DNA from: a virus
DNA length: 64,000 nt
IMG/VR virus record: IMGVR_UViG_3300049215_000527
Span: 1 to 64,000 of that record
Strand: one strand, 5' to 3'
Part shown: in pieces, positions 47,250-57,452 of the stretch
Layout of the letters: the number at the start of each line of letters is the position of its first letter
Numbering within the stretch: position 1 is the first letter of the stretch
Translations under genes and position numbers: made by a program
The notes under the pieces: generated by a model
The model's input: the letters and a program-made list of their open reading frames with translations, nothing else
Database searches by the model: none
What the model was told of the DNA's origin: nothing

Positions 47250-48182
47250 GAAGAGGGTGCCTTGCGTGGGTGGGGTGAAAGCGGATGATGTCGTTTGTTG
47301 CTCTCGTTGCAACCTCCGCGCTTCCCTTGCCTTAGCAAGGCCCGCAATGCCTTGAGCGCGAAATTGCTCTCTTTCTTCAGGGGTCATGCGTTCCAAGCGG
47401 TGTTTTGCGCCAACACTTCGAGATTGACTCTTGATCCCCCGCTGGCTCTGGGCAACCTTGGCGATAATCGCTTGACGTTCTTCTTCGGTTCTCTTTGCCC
47501 ACATCTTTTTAAGAGATTCCGTTTGTTTCTGGCGCGTTTCCTTTGAGACTTTTACTCCCCTTCTCTTCTCGTAACGTTCCTGTTCCTTCTCGGTTAAAGG
47601 TCTCTCGTGCCGACGGGCGTTGCCATCAATTTGCGCTTGCGTTAATCCTCTTGCTTTCATCCGTGCATATCCTGCTTGTTGTGCAGGTGTTAATGGCGCG
47701 CCTTTACGGCGTTCACGTGAGGCTCGTTCTGCTTCCGTCGGCGCACGTTCTTTACGCATGTCGTAGGCTTTACGCATATTCTCGGTCACCCGCCCACGCC
47801 TCTTACGCGCCGCATCTCTATTGGCTTGCAATGCCTCAGGGGTGAATTGAATGCCGAGGGTACTCTGCGCAATTGGGGCCATATTGTAGCCGTGATTGCC
47901 CGTTTCTTCCTGTTGTTTCTGAAACCAGTAATTCTCCCGTTCAAACAATTGCGAAGGTTCCACTTCCTCAATGATTTCAAAACGGAAGGATTCCTCACCG
48001 TACTTGTTCCAGGCTCTTTGGAGTGCAATGGAATGGTGCGTGCCTGCACGTAAGAGATGGTAATGGTGATTTCTGCGTAGCCGAACGTTGACAGCACTTC
48101 CCACGTAATATTTGCCACTAGGAACACAGTAAATGCGGTAAATGCCGCTCACGCTGGGGATGTCTGAGTATGGCAATGGCAT
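47220..48182 (-). CDS. GIY-YIG homing endonuclease
   Basis: A 320-aa protein. GIYRIYCVPSGKYYVGSA at residues 13-30 is the GIY-YIG catalytic motif, followed by H..HLLRAGTHHSIALQRAW and the conserved Glu in EIIEEVEPSQLFERENYW. The C-terminal two-thirds is basic, with repeated NUMOD-like blocks that bind DNA. It is free-standing, reversed relative to all surrounding genes, and sits just upstream of the tape measure gene, which contains a group I intron. Such enzymes cut intron-less or element-less DNA to drive inheritance of a nearby sequence. Confidence 0.9.
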   Translation of the reverse strand: MPLPYSDIPSVSGIYRIYCVPSGKYYVGSAVNVRLRRNHHYHLLRAGTHHSIALQRAWNKYGEESFRFEIIEEVEPSQLFERENYWFQKQQEETGNHGYNMAPIAQSTLGIQFTPEALQANRDAARKRRGRVTENMRKAYDMRKERAPTEAERASRERRKGAPLTPAQQAGYARMKARGLTQAQIDGNARRHERPLTEKEQERYEKRRGVKVSKETRQKQTESLKKMWAKRTEEERQAIIAKVAQSQRGIKSQSRSVGAKHRLERMTPEEREQFRAQGIAGLAKAREARRLQREQQTTSSAFTPPTQGTLFSHDDLPDSE

Positions 48183-48328
48183 GGACTTCTAGCTCCTACC
48201 AACTAGCTCCTACACACATGCACCGCCAGAGGGAGTAGGAATTCCCCTTTTCAGCGCGGTTCATGAGGCCACACTTAGACGGCAATCTTACTATACCATT
48301 CTTTTGCGAACGGGCAAAAACGGATCTG

Positions 48329-48360
48329 AACGAGGCGGTACTATCTAGTACCGCCTCGTT
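48329..48360. terminator. Perfect 15-bp hairpin before the tape measure gene
   Basis: AACGAGGCGGTACTA, loop TC, exact complement. It sits between the leftward endonuclease and the rightward tape measure gene and insulates them. Confidence 0.65.
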
Positions 48361-48396
48361 GTTACAGGAGAGGAGCAAGCTACGGATAATTCACTC

Positions 48397-49047
48397 GTGC
48401 TTACAGTATTTATCATGGCGCAAAACATGTTGGGCAACACCCTGGCCAAGATTGGGATCGATGCCCAGGCAGCCATGTCTGGCTCGATGGGGGTGGCGGG
48501 ATTAGCCACCGCCGCCGTGGTGGGCCTGGGTGCTGGGGTAGCAGCGGTGGGTGTGGCCAGTATCAAGGCCGCCTCCACCTTCCAAACCCAGATGGCCCGC
48601 ATCAGTGGCCTCACGGGGTCATCGACGGAGCAGGTCAAATACTACCAACAACAGATCCTCGCCCTCTCGCCCACCTGGGACATGTCAGCAACCGATGCCG
48701 CTAAGGCCCTTTACTTCATCATTAGCGCGGGCTTCAGTGGTTCCAAAGCCATTGATGTGCTGAACTATTCCGCGAAAAGTGCCACCGCGTCCTTGGCCGA
48801 TCAGGCCACGGTGGCGGACGCGCTCACGAGTATGCTCAACGCTTACAAAGACTCGAACATTTCCGCTGCGGAAGCCGCCAATGATCTAACCAAGATCGAG
48901 ATCTACGGTAAGGCGCAACTGGGGTCATTCGCCTCATCGCTCGGCTTCACGATGGTGACTGCCCATGCTGCGGGGATCAGCATTTCCGAGGCGTCCGCTG
49001 CCGTAGCGGATCTGAGCCAGGTGTCGGGCAACCACGGTATTCGGCGT
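48397..49047 (+). CDS. Tape measure protein, exon 1
   Basis: 217 codons. Start GTG 48397 with a ribosome site (GGAGAGGAG) 22 bases upstream; ATG 48415 is an alternative. The pattern (SIKAASTFQTQMARISGLTG, GISISEASAAVADLSQVSG) matches the TP901-type tape measure core, and the expected next block is missing because the gene is interrupted. It ends on a codon boundary at CGT 49045-49047. Exons 1 and 2 together encode about 920 aa, which sets tail length and is ejected into the host envelope. Confidence 0.8.
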
Positions 49048-49299
49048 AGACATGCATGCGCCTTTGGGGAGCAATCCCCATCGAAGAACTGTTCTGAATT
49101 CGGCGAAACCCCCAACTATGCCGCCGCATAAGTGGGCAACGCCGAGCGAACCGCCTCAGTGTTGAGTGCGGGCGTGTAGAGACTAAGTGAACGGCTCCCT
49201 ACAGTGTCGTAGGGATGGAGCCATAGTCCGACCTGCATGGGAACATGCAGAGGCCAGCAGAAATGCCTGGTCCCGCCTTCGGGTGAGTAACAATGTTTG
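49048..49299 (+). ncRNA. Group I intron in the tape measure gene
   Basis: A 252-nt ORF-less intron. Exon end GGCGT (49043-49047) pairs with GCGCC (49058-49062) as P1 with the required U-G pair at the splice site. TGCAT (49053-49057) pairs with exon-2 start ATGCA (49300-49304) as P10. P4: TCGGCG (49100-49105) with CGCCGA (49140-49145). P7: GACTA (49181-49185) with TAGTC (49224-49228). P8 and P9 stems are evident. It ends in G, and removing it joins the two exons in frame. Confidence 0.85.
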
Positions 49300-51411
49300 A
49301 TGCAAAACGAGTTCGACAACCTCGCGCGATCCCTCCTGGATATCAACGCCATCGCCAAAAGGGCTAAGGCGCAGGGCCTGAACTTCGACGCCAATTCCTT
49401 TGCGACGATGACGTTTATCCAGAAGTTACAGTACCTGCAACATATCTCAGGAGCACTATCCAGCAACATCAACGACGAAACCTACTCCATGATGAAGAGC
49501 ACCGACGCCACCCAGAACCAGTTGGCGGTGACGGCGCAGTTGGATCTCCACCTAGATAAGGCCAATTCGTCTTTCATGAAACTCACCGGGGGCGCGGCGG
49601 CCTTCATCCCCGCTGCCATTTTGCTTTCCGGTAAAGCCTCAGAGTACAACATGATCCTGGGGCAGATGCATAACCAGACCGATCTGGTCACGGCAGCCTT
49701 CCTCAACATGCGTGGCACCTTGGCACAATCGTTAAAGATGCTGGAAATTCGTTTCCAGAACATCTTGATTGTGTTGGGCTTACAACTCATCCCCGTCGTC
49801 ACCAACGTGGCCAAGAGCTTCCTCGGGGCTGTGGATGGGGTCATGGCCTTTGTACAAAGCGCCAATGGCCTCGAAATTATCAAGCAGGGCCTCATCGGTC
49901 TGGCCATTCTGCTCACGGGGGTCGTCGTTCCCGCCATTGTGAGCGCCGTCATGGCGGCGGCGCCGTTCACGCTCACCCTCATCGCCGTGGCAACGGTCTG
50001 CATTTTCCTAGGCAAAGCCGTCGAGGCCGTCGTCGCGCACTTTGGCGGGATGGATAACATCCTGCGCATGGTGCATCCCGTCATTGCTGCCATCGGGCAG
50101 GCCTTAGGCATGCTGGGGCGGGACTTGCATAAATCGCTTGCCAATCCCGCCATGCAGCAGGGCCTACAACAACTCAAGCAGGCCTTTATTGAACTCCTGC
50201 CGACCTTCAAGGCATCGGCGATCTTTGCGGGCATCATCCTGGTCGTTGCCCTCAAGCTCTTCGTCGTCGCCCTGGACGTGGTGATCAAGATCATCCCTAT
50301 CGCTGTGCGAATCATCGGCACCATCGCACTCGTCCTGGCGACGGTAGCCGCCGCCTTCACCCAGTTTGTGACGCACATCCCGCAACTCTGGTCGCAGATG
50401 TGGTCTACCATCGGGCGGGCCATCGGCAACTTCTTCTCTGGCCTGGGTACGATGGTGCATAATGGTCTCGGCAAAGTCGGGGAGTTTTTCGGCGCGGCCT
50501 TCGCGGCGCTGGGGCGGGTGATCGATGATTTCGCCACCCTCACCCCGCAAAAGATCGAGACCGCCATTGGCTATGCCATCGGCTTCCTGATTGCCCTGCC
50601 TATTCGGGGCGTGGAGTTGGTGGTGGGCTTTACCCTGGCGGCCATGCGCGCCATCGACCGCTTCGTCGTGTCGTTGCCTGCCCGTATCGCTGGCATGGCG
50701 ACCGTGGCCGTCCTGGCCATCGGACGGTTCAAGACGGCGGCCATTCAAACGTTCGTGACATTTGTCACGAATGCCATCACGACCATTCAACGGCTCATCA
50801 CCGAGGCCCCCGGCGTGCTGTTGCAGATGGCCATCGCCATGATTACCCGGCTCAAGCAACTGGTCGTTGATGGGGCGAAGCAGACGTATGACTTGGGCGT
50901 TGCCATCATCAATGAACTCAAGAAACTGCCAGGACAAGCCCTTGCGGTCATCAAGGATTTCATCCAAGGGATCATCAACGGCATCAAGAATGGCGCGGGC
51001 GCAGTGTGGGATGCCATCAAGAACATGGCGGGTGGCATGATCAACGGCTTCAAGAATGCCCTGGGCATTCACTCGCCCTCCACCATCATGTTCGCGATGG
51101 GCACCAACCTCAGTCAAGGCCTCATCAACGGCTTCAAGAGCCTCGATGTGGCGGGAGCATGGCTGGCACACACGGCGGGCCTCACCAATCCGCTCGTCGC
51201 ACCGGGTCTTGCCACCAGTGGCATCAGTTCGGCGGCGTTGGCGGGGGCAGGGGGGGGTGGCACGGTGGCTCCCGTCTACAACGTCACCATCCATGCCCTG
51301 GATGGCAAAGATGCCGCCAATCAATTTGAGAAGATGATCATCCGACACGAGCAAACCACCTATCGTCGCAGCCGCCGCCCCGGTGGCTACAGTGGCGTGA
51401 ACGCAGGATAG
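49300..51411 (+). CDS. Tape measure protein, exon 2
   Basis: 703 codons. It begins MQNEFDNLARSLLDINAIAK, which continues the TP901-like core from exon 1. Several membrane-type stretches follow (IIKQGLIGLAILLTGVVVPA, LVVALKLFVVALDV), then LNGFKNALGIHSPSTIM-type sequence typical of tape measure ends (FKNALGIHSPSTIMFAMGTN). A stray TTG at 49297 could be read as a start but is inside the intron's last bases. Confidence 0.85.
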   Translation: MQNEFDNLARSLLDINAIAKRAKAQGLNFDANSFATMTFIQKLQYLQHISGALSSNINDETYSMMKSTDATQNQLAVTAQLDLHLDKANSSFMKLTGGAAAFIPAAILLSGKASEYNMILGQMHNQTDLVTAAFLNMRGTLAQSLKMLEIRFQNILIVLGLQLIPVVTNVAKSFLGAVDGVMAFVQSANGLEIIKQGLIGLAILLTGVVVPAIVSAVMAAAPFTLTLIAVATVCIFLGKAVEAVVAHFGGMDNILRMVHPVIAAIGQALGMLGRDLHKSLANPAMQQGLQQLKQAFIELLPTFKASAIFAGIILVVALKLFVVALDVVIKIIPIAVRIIGTIALVLATVAAAFTQFVTHIPQLWSQMWSTIGRAIGNFFSGLGTMVHNGLGKVGEFFGAAFAALGRVIDDFATLTPQKIETAIGYAIGFLIALPIRGVELVVGFTLAAMRAIDRFVVSLPARIAGMATVAVLAIGRFKTAAIQTFVTFVTNAITTIQRLITEAPGVLLQMAIAMITRLKQLVVDGAKQTYDLGVAIINELKKLPGQALAVIKDFIQGIINGIKNGAGAVWDAIKNMAGGMINGFKNALGIHSPSTIMFAMGTNLSQGLINGFKSLDVAGAWLAHTAGLTNPLVAPGLATSGISSAALAGAGGGGTVAPVYNVTIHALDGKDAANQFEKMIIRHEQTTYRRSRRPGGYSGVNAG

Positions 51412-51415
51412 AACG

Positions 51416-54400
51416 ATGACGAACGCAACCACCCTTCAGTTGGGTTTTTGGCAGCAATCCACCGATCAGTTTGTGGCACACCCGAATAGTCCCACCGGAG
51501 CCATCCTCAACCTCAATGATGGTGTGACCTACACCCTCATGGATAAATCCGGGGGCAAGGGGGAAGGCTTTGACTGGGGGACATTGAAGCGCGAGGTACT
51601 GTCCACGGGCAACCCACGCACGGTGGGCGAGGTCATCACCGTCGCCAACTACCGCGAGAACCGCGAACTGAAACTCCACCTCTATCTGGGACCAGCGGCA
51701 GCCTTTGTCACGCTGGACACGGCGCTGCACAACCTCGTGCAACTCTGTCGGGGCATCACCAAAGAGTATCCAGGGGCGTTACAGTTTCAGTATGTGGGCA
51801 TGGCCACCCCCATCTACTTTGATGTCCTGGAAGCGCACGTCGATGACCACTACCAGGAGTTGATGTGGTGGCAGGGCGTGGATGACACGATTGAGGTGAC
51901 GTTCACCGTCAAGCCCTTTGCCCGTGGCGCCCGCCAATGGTTGCAAAACCTCGTCAACAATCCCGGCGCGGAGACCCCCTCTGGGCCAGGGGTGAGCGTG
52001 TTTACGGACACGCTCACCAACACCAATGCCTACCAGGCCACGGCGTACCTCAATGCCGTCGAGACGGATACCCCGTTGCGGCTCTACACGCTGGGGGACA
52101 ACGCAGGGCAAACCACCGTCGTGGATTTAGGCAGTCAACTGCAAAATGGCACGGTGACGGGCGGCGTCACGCTGGGACAATCCGGCGATCAGTTGAACTA
52201 CACGGCGGCCTTGCTCAATGGCACCACAGGCTATATCACGATGCCCAGCCCTGGCACATTGCCCACGGGCAACGCTGCATGGAGCCTGGAGGCCCTGGTC
52301 AATATCGCCAGTAACCCATCCAGCACGGCCACGGTGGTGGGCATCGGCACGAGTACATCCAGCAAGAGCGTCGGGCAGATCCTCATCACCTCCTCTGGCG
52401 TCCCGCAGGCGGATGTCAACGGCAGTACCGTCTCCGGCACGGCGCTCTCGACGGCCACGTGGCATCATCTGGTGGCAACGTATGACGGCACAACCTTGAA
52501 ACTCTACGTCGATGGCAGTAGCGTCGGCACCCCCACCACACCAGGGACGCTCTCCCTCACGGGGGCCTATGCTACCATTGGGGTGCGACCCGCTGCCTCG
52601 ACAGGGGCCTTCTTGCCCGGCACGGTGCAGATGGTGGCGGTGTATAACGCCGCACTCACCTCGACAAGGGTCACAGCACACTATACGCCACTTTCCTACT
52701 CTTACAGCACGCAGGACAAGCTGACCTACCTCGATGTCGTGCTGGCCGATGCACCTGTACGCTACTATCGCATGGATGAGGCCAGTGGCACGACCTTGCA
52801 TGACGCGATGGGCAGTGGCAACAATGCCACGACGCATGCCAGCCCCACGCTGGGGGCGACGGGCCTGCTCACGGGCGACAGTGATACGGCGGTGACGTTT
52901 GCGAGTGCCAGTAGTCAATATGCGAGCATGCCCACGACGGGCTTGCCCAGTGGCGCGATGACGGGTGGCGCAACGCTGGAATGCCTCATCAAATATGTTT
53001 CGCAGCCTGCGTCGGGCGATAACGTGATGGTGCATTTTGGCACCCCTGGCAGTGCGGGCGAGGATTTCAATATTGCCATCGACGGCACGACGAAGAAGCC
53101 GTGGGTATCGATTTGGGGCACGAACTCCCTGGGCAGTGGTGCCCTCAGTAATGCGACGACCTATCACGTCGTTGGCACCTACGATGGCGCGCAGATGCGC
53201 CTGTATGTCAATGGCTCGCTGGTGGCGGGTCCCACGACGGTCTCGGCCAATATCGTGCTGGCCACCGCCTCCATTGCCTATGGCGACACCGCAAGCACGT
53301 ATACCTCGGCCACCATGGATGAGGTGGCCATTTACAACTATGCGCTGTCCAGTGCTCGCGTGACGGCGCACTATACCGCCGCCACCAATGCGCCATCGAC
53401 CACCACTAACACCCTCTCGCTGCCTGCTGGGGCGCAAGTAACCTTCGGCAGTCCGGCCTGGACGGGCATCAATCAATGGCAGGTGCGGTTCCGCTGGACG
53501 GCATCCCTTACGGCCAACTTTTACATCCACTACCTCAATCCCAGTAACTATCTCTTGGTGCAGGCGCAAAGTAGTAGTTTGAACCTTATCAACGTCGTGG
53601 CTGGGGCTAGTACCACCATCGCCACCAATGGTTCAGTCTTTTACGTTCCTGGTATGCAGTATTGGGTGCAGATCACGCAGTTTCCCTTTCTCCCTCAGGT
53701 GCAAGCTGGCCCCTATGCGTTGGGGGTGACCTCAGGCTCGTATGTCCAGGCAACGCTGCTCGCGGATAGCGCGGGCGCGCCGGGCAATAGTATCCTGACC
53801 ATTGGTCCCGCCGCCAGCACCGATACGGGATCGGCTTACACGGGTTCTGGGGTGACCTCCTCGCTCGTGGGGCGTTGCCAGATTGGCGCCGTCGGCGCGG
53901 CGCTGGGGCTCGGCGGCAACTTCAGCAACATCAATCAGGTGCAGTTGTTTGGTCCGGGTGGGTGGGGGTACAGCAATATCAGCGCGCCGACAGGTCCCAG
54001 TAGCGGGGCGTGGGAGACGTATGCCAGCGCCTACAATGCGGGCAACACCTATGGCGGCGGTCCCGTCGTCTCGTATGGCGCGGGGCGCATCGACTGCGCC
54101 CCAGCGGGCACGGTAAATGCCCAGTGGCTCTCTGGCACGGCCGGCAGTAGCACGGCGATGATCCTGACAGGCATCGCCGCCACGCAAAACCTACCCGTTG
54201 GGAGCCAGGCGATTGGCCAAGTCTTTGGCGTGAGTGCCTGGGTCAAAGCGCCGCTCATCGGTGCCAGCGCTACCGTGACGCTGAGCGTCATCGAGTACAA
54301 CAGCAGCGGCGCGGTGACGACGAGTGGTAGCGTCGCCACCCACACCGGACCCCTGAGTAGCTATACCCAACTTAGTGGCACCTACACCGTCGCCAATAGC

Positions 54401-55492
54401 AGCACGACCTATCTCTTGGTGGCCATTACGCTGGCGGACAGCAATGCCGGGGCCTCGGCCAACGCCACGCTGTGGTGGGATAATGTGCTGGCATGGAATC
54501 AAACCGTGACGGGCGCGACGACGATGCCCTGGTGCGATCTGCGCGGCACGTTGGCCCCTGGCACGCTCGTCCTCTCTGGCCTCTTGGGTGACACCCCCGC
54601 CCCCGCCATGCTCAGCCTTGGCGTCAACATCGGCACCACCGCCTGGCCCACGGGGCGCAACGCCAACATCTTCGTGGGACGGCGCGCCAAATTCAGCAAG
54701 TATGCTTTTCTCGTCGCCAACTATGCGTATAGCATCAATGCGTCCCTGTTGACGCCCACCTTGAGCAGCACCAACTATGGTGGCTGGTACCTCTCCTCGG
54801 CGGCCTCGTCGACGAGTCAAATCCTGACCTTTCCCAGCATGGCCTTCGACACCATGGGGCACAATATCCTCGATGGCCAGTACCACGCCTTTGGTCGCAT
54901 CCAGGTGACGGGGGCCGCCACGGCCAGCGCGGTGGGCGCCAATGCCAGCATCATCTACTCAGGTGCCCTCTCCGCCGCGCCCTATAGCTATCCCAACCAG
55001 TATCCCTTTAGTGCGAATAGCACGTGGTACCAGGCCGATTTGGGCCTCTACTCCACCAACGTGAGTCTGCCCAGCACGCTGGCCAATCAGAGCAACTACA
55101 TCCAGCCCTTCATCGGCTGCGACACCAGCAGCAAAACATTCATTGCCAACGTCATGGCCCTCATCCCCGTCGATGCCGAGTTTTTCGCCCTCTACCTCGC
55201 CAACCCCTCGCTGGCCTACACGGGGGGCTGGGTCCACAGTTACCTCGATGGCATCAATCGTAGCGCCACCTTTACGGTGGACACAGCGGCGGGGGCCAAC
55301 CCCGCCAACGCCATCGCCAGCGTCTTTAGTAATGCCTCAGTGACGAGCCTGGGCTATTCGCAGCCCATCGTTGATCCGACCTTGGCGGGGGGCATCAATC
55401 AATTTGGCCTAGTGGCCCAAGATTCGACGGGCAATATCTTGCCCTACACGGTCGAGGTGATCTACTCGCCGCTGTATGATTTTAGTAGCTAA
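51416..55492 (+). CDS. Tail tip / adhesin protein with two LamG-like domains
   Basis: A 1358-aa protein. The first 200 residues resemble a distal tail (Dit) protein (TYTLMDKSGGKGEGFDWGTL, YFDVLEAHVDDHYQELMWWQ). Two LamG-like sandwich domains follow (about 270-420, YDGTTLKLYVDGSSVGTPTT; about 440-650, RYYRMDEASGTTLHDAMGSG), then carbohydrate-binding-like beta modules. It would form the tail tip and bind host surface polymers. Direct continuation of the tail operon. Confidence 0.75.
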   Translation: MTNATTLQLGFWQQSTDQFVAHPNSPTGAILNLNDGVTYTLMDKSGGKGEGFDWGTLKREVLSTGNPRTVGEVITVANYRENRELKLHLYLGPAAAFVTLDTALHNLVQLCRGITKEYPGALQFQYVGMATPIYFDVLEAHVDDHYQELMWWQGVDDTIEVTFTVKPFARGARQWLQNLVNNPGAETPSGPGVSVFTDTLTNTNAYQATAYLNAVETDTPLRLYTLGDNAGQTTVVDLGSQLQNGTVTGGVTLGQSGDQLNYTAALLNGTTGYITMPSPGTLPTGNAAWSLEALVNIASNPSSTATVVGIGTSTSSKSVGQILITSSGVPQADVNGSTVSGTALSTATWHHLVATYDGTTLKLYVDGSSVGTPTTPGTLSLTGAYATIGVRPAASTGAFLPGTVQMVAVYNAALTSTRVTAHYTPLSYSYSTQDKLTYLDVVLADAPVRYYRMDEASGTTLHDAMGSGNNATTHASPTLGATGLLTGDSDTAVTFASASSQYASMPTTGLPSGAMTGGATLECLIKYVSQPASGDNVMVHFGTPGSAGEDFNIAIDGTTKKPWVSIWGTNSLGSGALSNATTYHVVGTYDGAQMRLYVNGSLVAGPTTVSANIVLATASIAYGDTASTYTSATMDEVAIYNYALSSARVTAHYTAATNAPSTTTNTLSLPAGAQVTFGSPAWTGINQWQVRFRWTASLTANFYIHYLNPSNYLLVQAQSSSLNLINVVAGASTTIATNGSVFYVPGMQYWVQITQFPFLPQVQAGPYALGVTSGSYVQATLLADSAGAPGNSILTIGPAASTDTGSAYTGSGVTSSLVGRCQIGAVGAALGLGGNFSNINQVQLFGPGGWGYSNISAPTGPSSGAWETYASAYNAGNTYGGGPVVSYGAGRIDCAPAGTVNAQWLSGTAGSSTAMILTGIAATQNLPVGSQAIGQVFGVSAWVKAPLIGASATVTLSVIEYNSSGAVTTSGSVATHTGPLSSYTQLSGTYTVANSSTTYLLVAITLADSNAGASANATLWWDNVLAWNQTVTGATTMPWCDLRGTLAPGTLVLSGLLGDTPAPAMLSLGVNIGTTAWPTGRNANIFVGRRAKFSKYAFLVANYAYSINASLLTPTLSSTNYGGWYLSSAASSTSQILTFPSMAFDTMGHNILDGQYHAFGRIQVTGAATASAVGANASIIYSGALSAAPYSYPNQYPFSANSTWYQADLGLYSTNVSLPSTLANQSNYIQPFIGCDTSSKTFIANVMALIPVDAEFFALYLANPSLAYTGGWVHSYLDGINRSATFTVDTAAGANPANAIASVFSNASVTSLGYSQPIVDPTLAGGINQFGLVAQDSTGNILPYTVEVIYSPLYDFSS

Positions 55493-55503
55493 CAGGTGGC
55501 CCC

Positions 55504-57006
55504 ATGCCTACGCCCGTGCCCATCAGTGCCTATTTCTATAACCTCGCGCAGACGTTACCCGTCACGGATTACGGCGCGCAACTGGAAAATCTGAAGCTCA
55601 CGACCATCGCCCCTGGGGGCTTTGGCGACTTCACCTGCGATCTCTACGTGCCCAGTACCCAGATCCCCAACCAGAACTTTGCCAGCTTCAACAATGTGGC
55701 CTTGAACTGCGCGGGGACGTGGATCTTCTTGGGTCGCCTCGATGAGCCAGGGGTGGATCTCGATAAAACGTATGGCCCCGTCCTGCATTTGTCGGCGCTA
55801 GGGGCCAGTGATGTCCTCAAGGATGATCCCCAAGACACCGCCTATACCAGTCAGACATGGCTACAAATCATCACCGATCAACTCTCTGGCCCCACCGGAG
55901 CCAGTCACCCCCGCTCCAACTACCTCCCCCTCTCGACGGATACCAGTCTCATTTTGCCCGACAATCCGGCCAGCACCTATAGCCCCGAATTTAACGCACT
56001 CACCATTGAGGATATCTTGAATCAGGGCTGCAACGACCTGGGCGATTACACCTGGGCGGTGTGGAATCATCTGCAACAAATTGATGCCCAAGGCTTTCCC
56101 AAGTGGCAGTTACAGGTCCATGCCCGCAACTTTGGCCTGACCACACCCTCCATCAATTACCGTGTGACGCAAGAGCAGATCATTGATTTTGACATTCGTC
56201 CCGCCGTCGAGTACAGCTTCAATAGTATCTATCTCGTCTATCGTGACCCCACAACGCAGAACCCCGGCGCGGTGCAGGTGCAGGATAGCCGCCTCAATAG
56301 CAACCGCAGCCAGGGTACGGCACCCTTCCCCTTTCGCCTCATGCGCAAGGACGTGTCGGATGCACTCCTCACGGCCACGCAGGCCACGACCCTGGCGAAT
56401 GCGTTGCTCAATCAATACAAGAATGGCTCCTACAAAATCACGATGACGCTGGGTGCCATTAGTGATAACAACGGCAGCCCTATCCCACTCGCTACCGTGC
56501 GGGCGGATAACAACGTCTTTGTCGATCTCTTGACGCCGCTGGGGCCTACCCTACCCACGGGCATCACCAAAGATGCGGGCCTGTTCTACATCACCGAGAC
56601 CGAATACACCGAGACCAAGGGCGAGACGCCGCAGTTGGTGCTGACCTGCGACACCTTCTATGATTCCAGCGCCTTTCAGTTGGCTCGCATCCAACGGCCT
56701 GTGAAGCAAACCTTAGGGGCCAAGACGAAGGGGTCACTGTTGCAACCCGGCATTGCCGAGACGGGGCAGGTGGGGACCAGTTGGGGCGGCAATGCGCTGA
56801 GCACTGACACGTACGAAGAAGGGGTCAACTTTAAGAGTACGCTCAATTCTGCTCCTGCCAGTATTACGCTCACGGCCACCTCCACCAGTAATGCCAATAC
56901 GCCTACCGCCGCCAACATTCAAACGACGGGCTTCGAGTTCAAGGTGACGCCTACGGCTAATGGCGCGGGGCGTTGGTATGGCAGTTACAAAGGGGTAGGG
57001 ACCTGA
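55504..57006 (+). CDS. Tail-associated hub protein (Tal/gp27-like)
   Basis: A 500-aa protein (LKLTTIAPGGFGDFTCDLYV, LNQGCNDLGDYTWAVWNHLQ, AVEYSFNSIYLVYRDPTTQN) with the order of modules of tail hub proteins, followed by a beta-rich end (TGFEFKVTPTANGAGRWYG). It follows the Dit-like adhesin, the normal position for a hub. No lysozyme domain seen. Confidence 0.65.
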   Translation: MPTPVPISAYFYNLAQTLPVTDYGAQLENLKLTTIAPGGFGDFTCDLYVPSTQIPNQNFASFNNVALNCAGTWIFLGRLDEPGVDLDKTYGPVLHLSALGASDVLKDDPQDTAYTSQTWLQIITDQLSGPTGASHPRSNYLPLSTDTSLILPDNPASTYSPEFNALTIEDILNQGCNDLGDYTWAVWNHLQQIDAQGFPKWQLQVHARNFGLTTPSINYRVTQEQIIDFDIRPAVEYSFNSIYLVYRDPTTQNPGAVQVQDSRLNSNRSQGTAPFPFRLMRKDVSDALLTATQATTLANALLNQYKNGSYKITMTLGAISDNNGSPIPLATVRADNNVFVDLLTPLGPTLPTGITKDAGLFYITETEYTETKGETPQLVLTCDTFYDSSAFQLARIQRPVKQTLGAKTKGSLLQPGIAETGQVGTSWGGNALSTDTYEEGVNFKSTLNSAPASITLTATSTSNANTPTAANIQTTGFEFKVTPTANGAGRWYGSYKGVGT

Positions 57007-57452
57007 TGCTGACGCATGTAGATCATCTCAATCACACCTTCGACTTCCGCTGCGAACACTGCTATGAGCACTCCATCCAACTCCCCATACACCCTGATGC
57101 CGGGCATACCACCGTGCGGACTGAGGATGTCTTCATCACCTGCCCCGCCTGCAAAGCAAGGTGGGCAAGCCAAACGCCCTGCCCCCAGTGCCTGCATCAA
57201 CCCACAAAAATCCACCCCCCCGCGATTGAGTTGATGCTCTTTGATTACCTCACGGCAATCGACACGGGCGATGCCGAGGAGCCGGAGAGCCTCGTGGGGA
57301 CCATCCTGGAAGGAAACAATATCGTGGTGCTCGATGACCGCACGGGGCGGCGCCATCCCCAGCGCCAGCACCTCTGTCGTCTTATCCTCTCCCTGCAAGC
57401 CCATCCCCACATCGTGGCGGCCCGCGCCGCCGCCCGCGAGGTGACGCCGTGA
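57006..57452 (+). CDS. Zinc-ribbon protein of the tail/lysis border
   Basis: A 148-aa protein from ATG 57006 (overlapping TGATG). Zinc-binding pairs: FRCEHCYEHSI, FITCPACKARW, TPCPQCLHQ. The C-terminal half is helical. Unknown role; the next gene starts in its stop codon. Confidence 0.6.
   Translation: MLTHVDHLNHTFDFRCEHCYEHSIQLPIHPDAGHTTVRTEDVFITCPACKARWASQTPCPQCLHQPTKIHPPAIELMLFDYLTAIDTGDAEEPESLVGTILEGNNIVVLDDRTGRRHPQRQHLCRLILSLQAHPHIVAARAAAREVTP

Noticed and set aside
49297-49299. TTG at 49297 as the true start of a separate 704-aa tape measure gene
   Set aside because: Upstream exon encodes the missing half of the same domain and intron pairings place 49297-49299 inside the intron.
49482-51432. 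Long minus-strand frames opposite the tape measure gene
   Set aside because: Shadow of a coding strand with biased codons; antisense of recognised tape measure blocks.
52127-53569. 480-codon minus-strand frame opposite the LamG tail gene
   Set aside because: Arg/Gly-rich shadow without a start context or domain.
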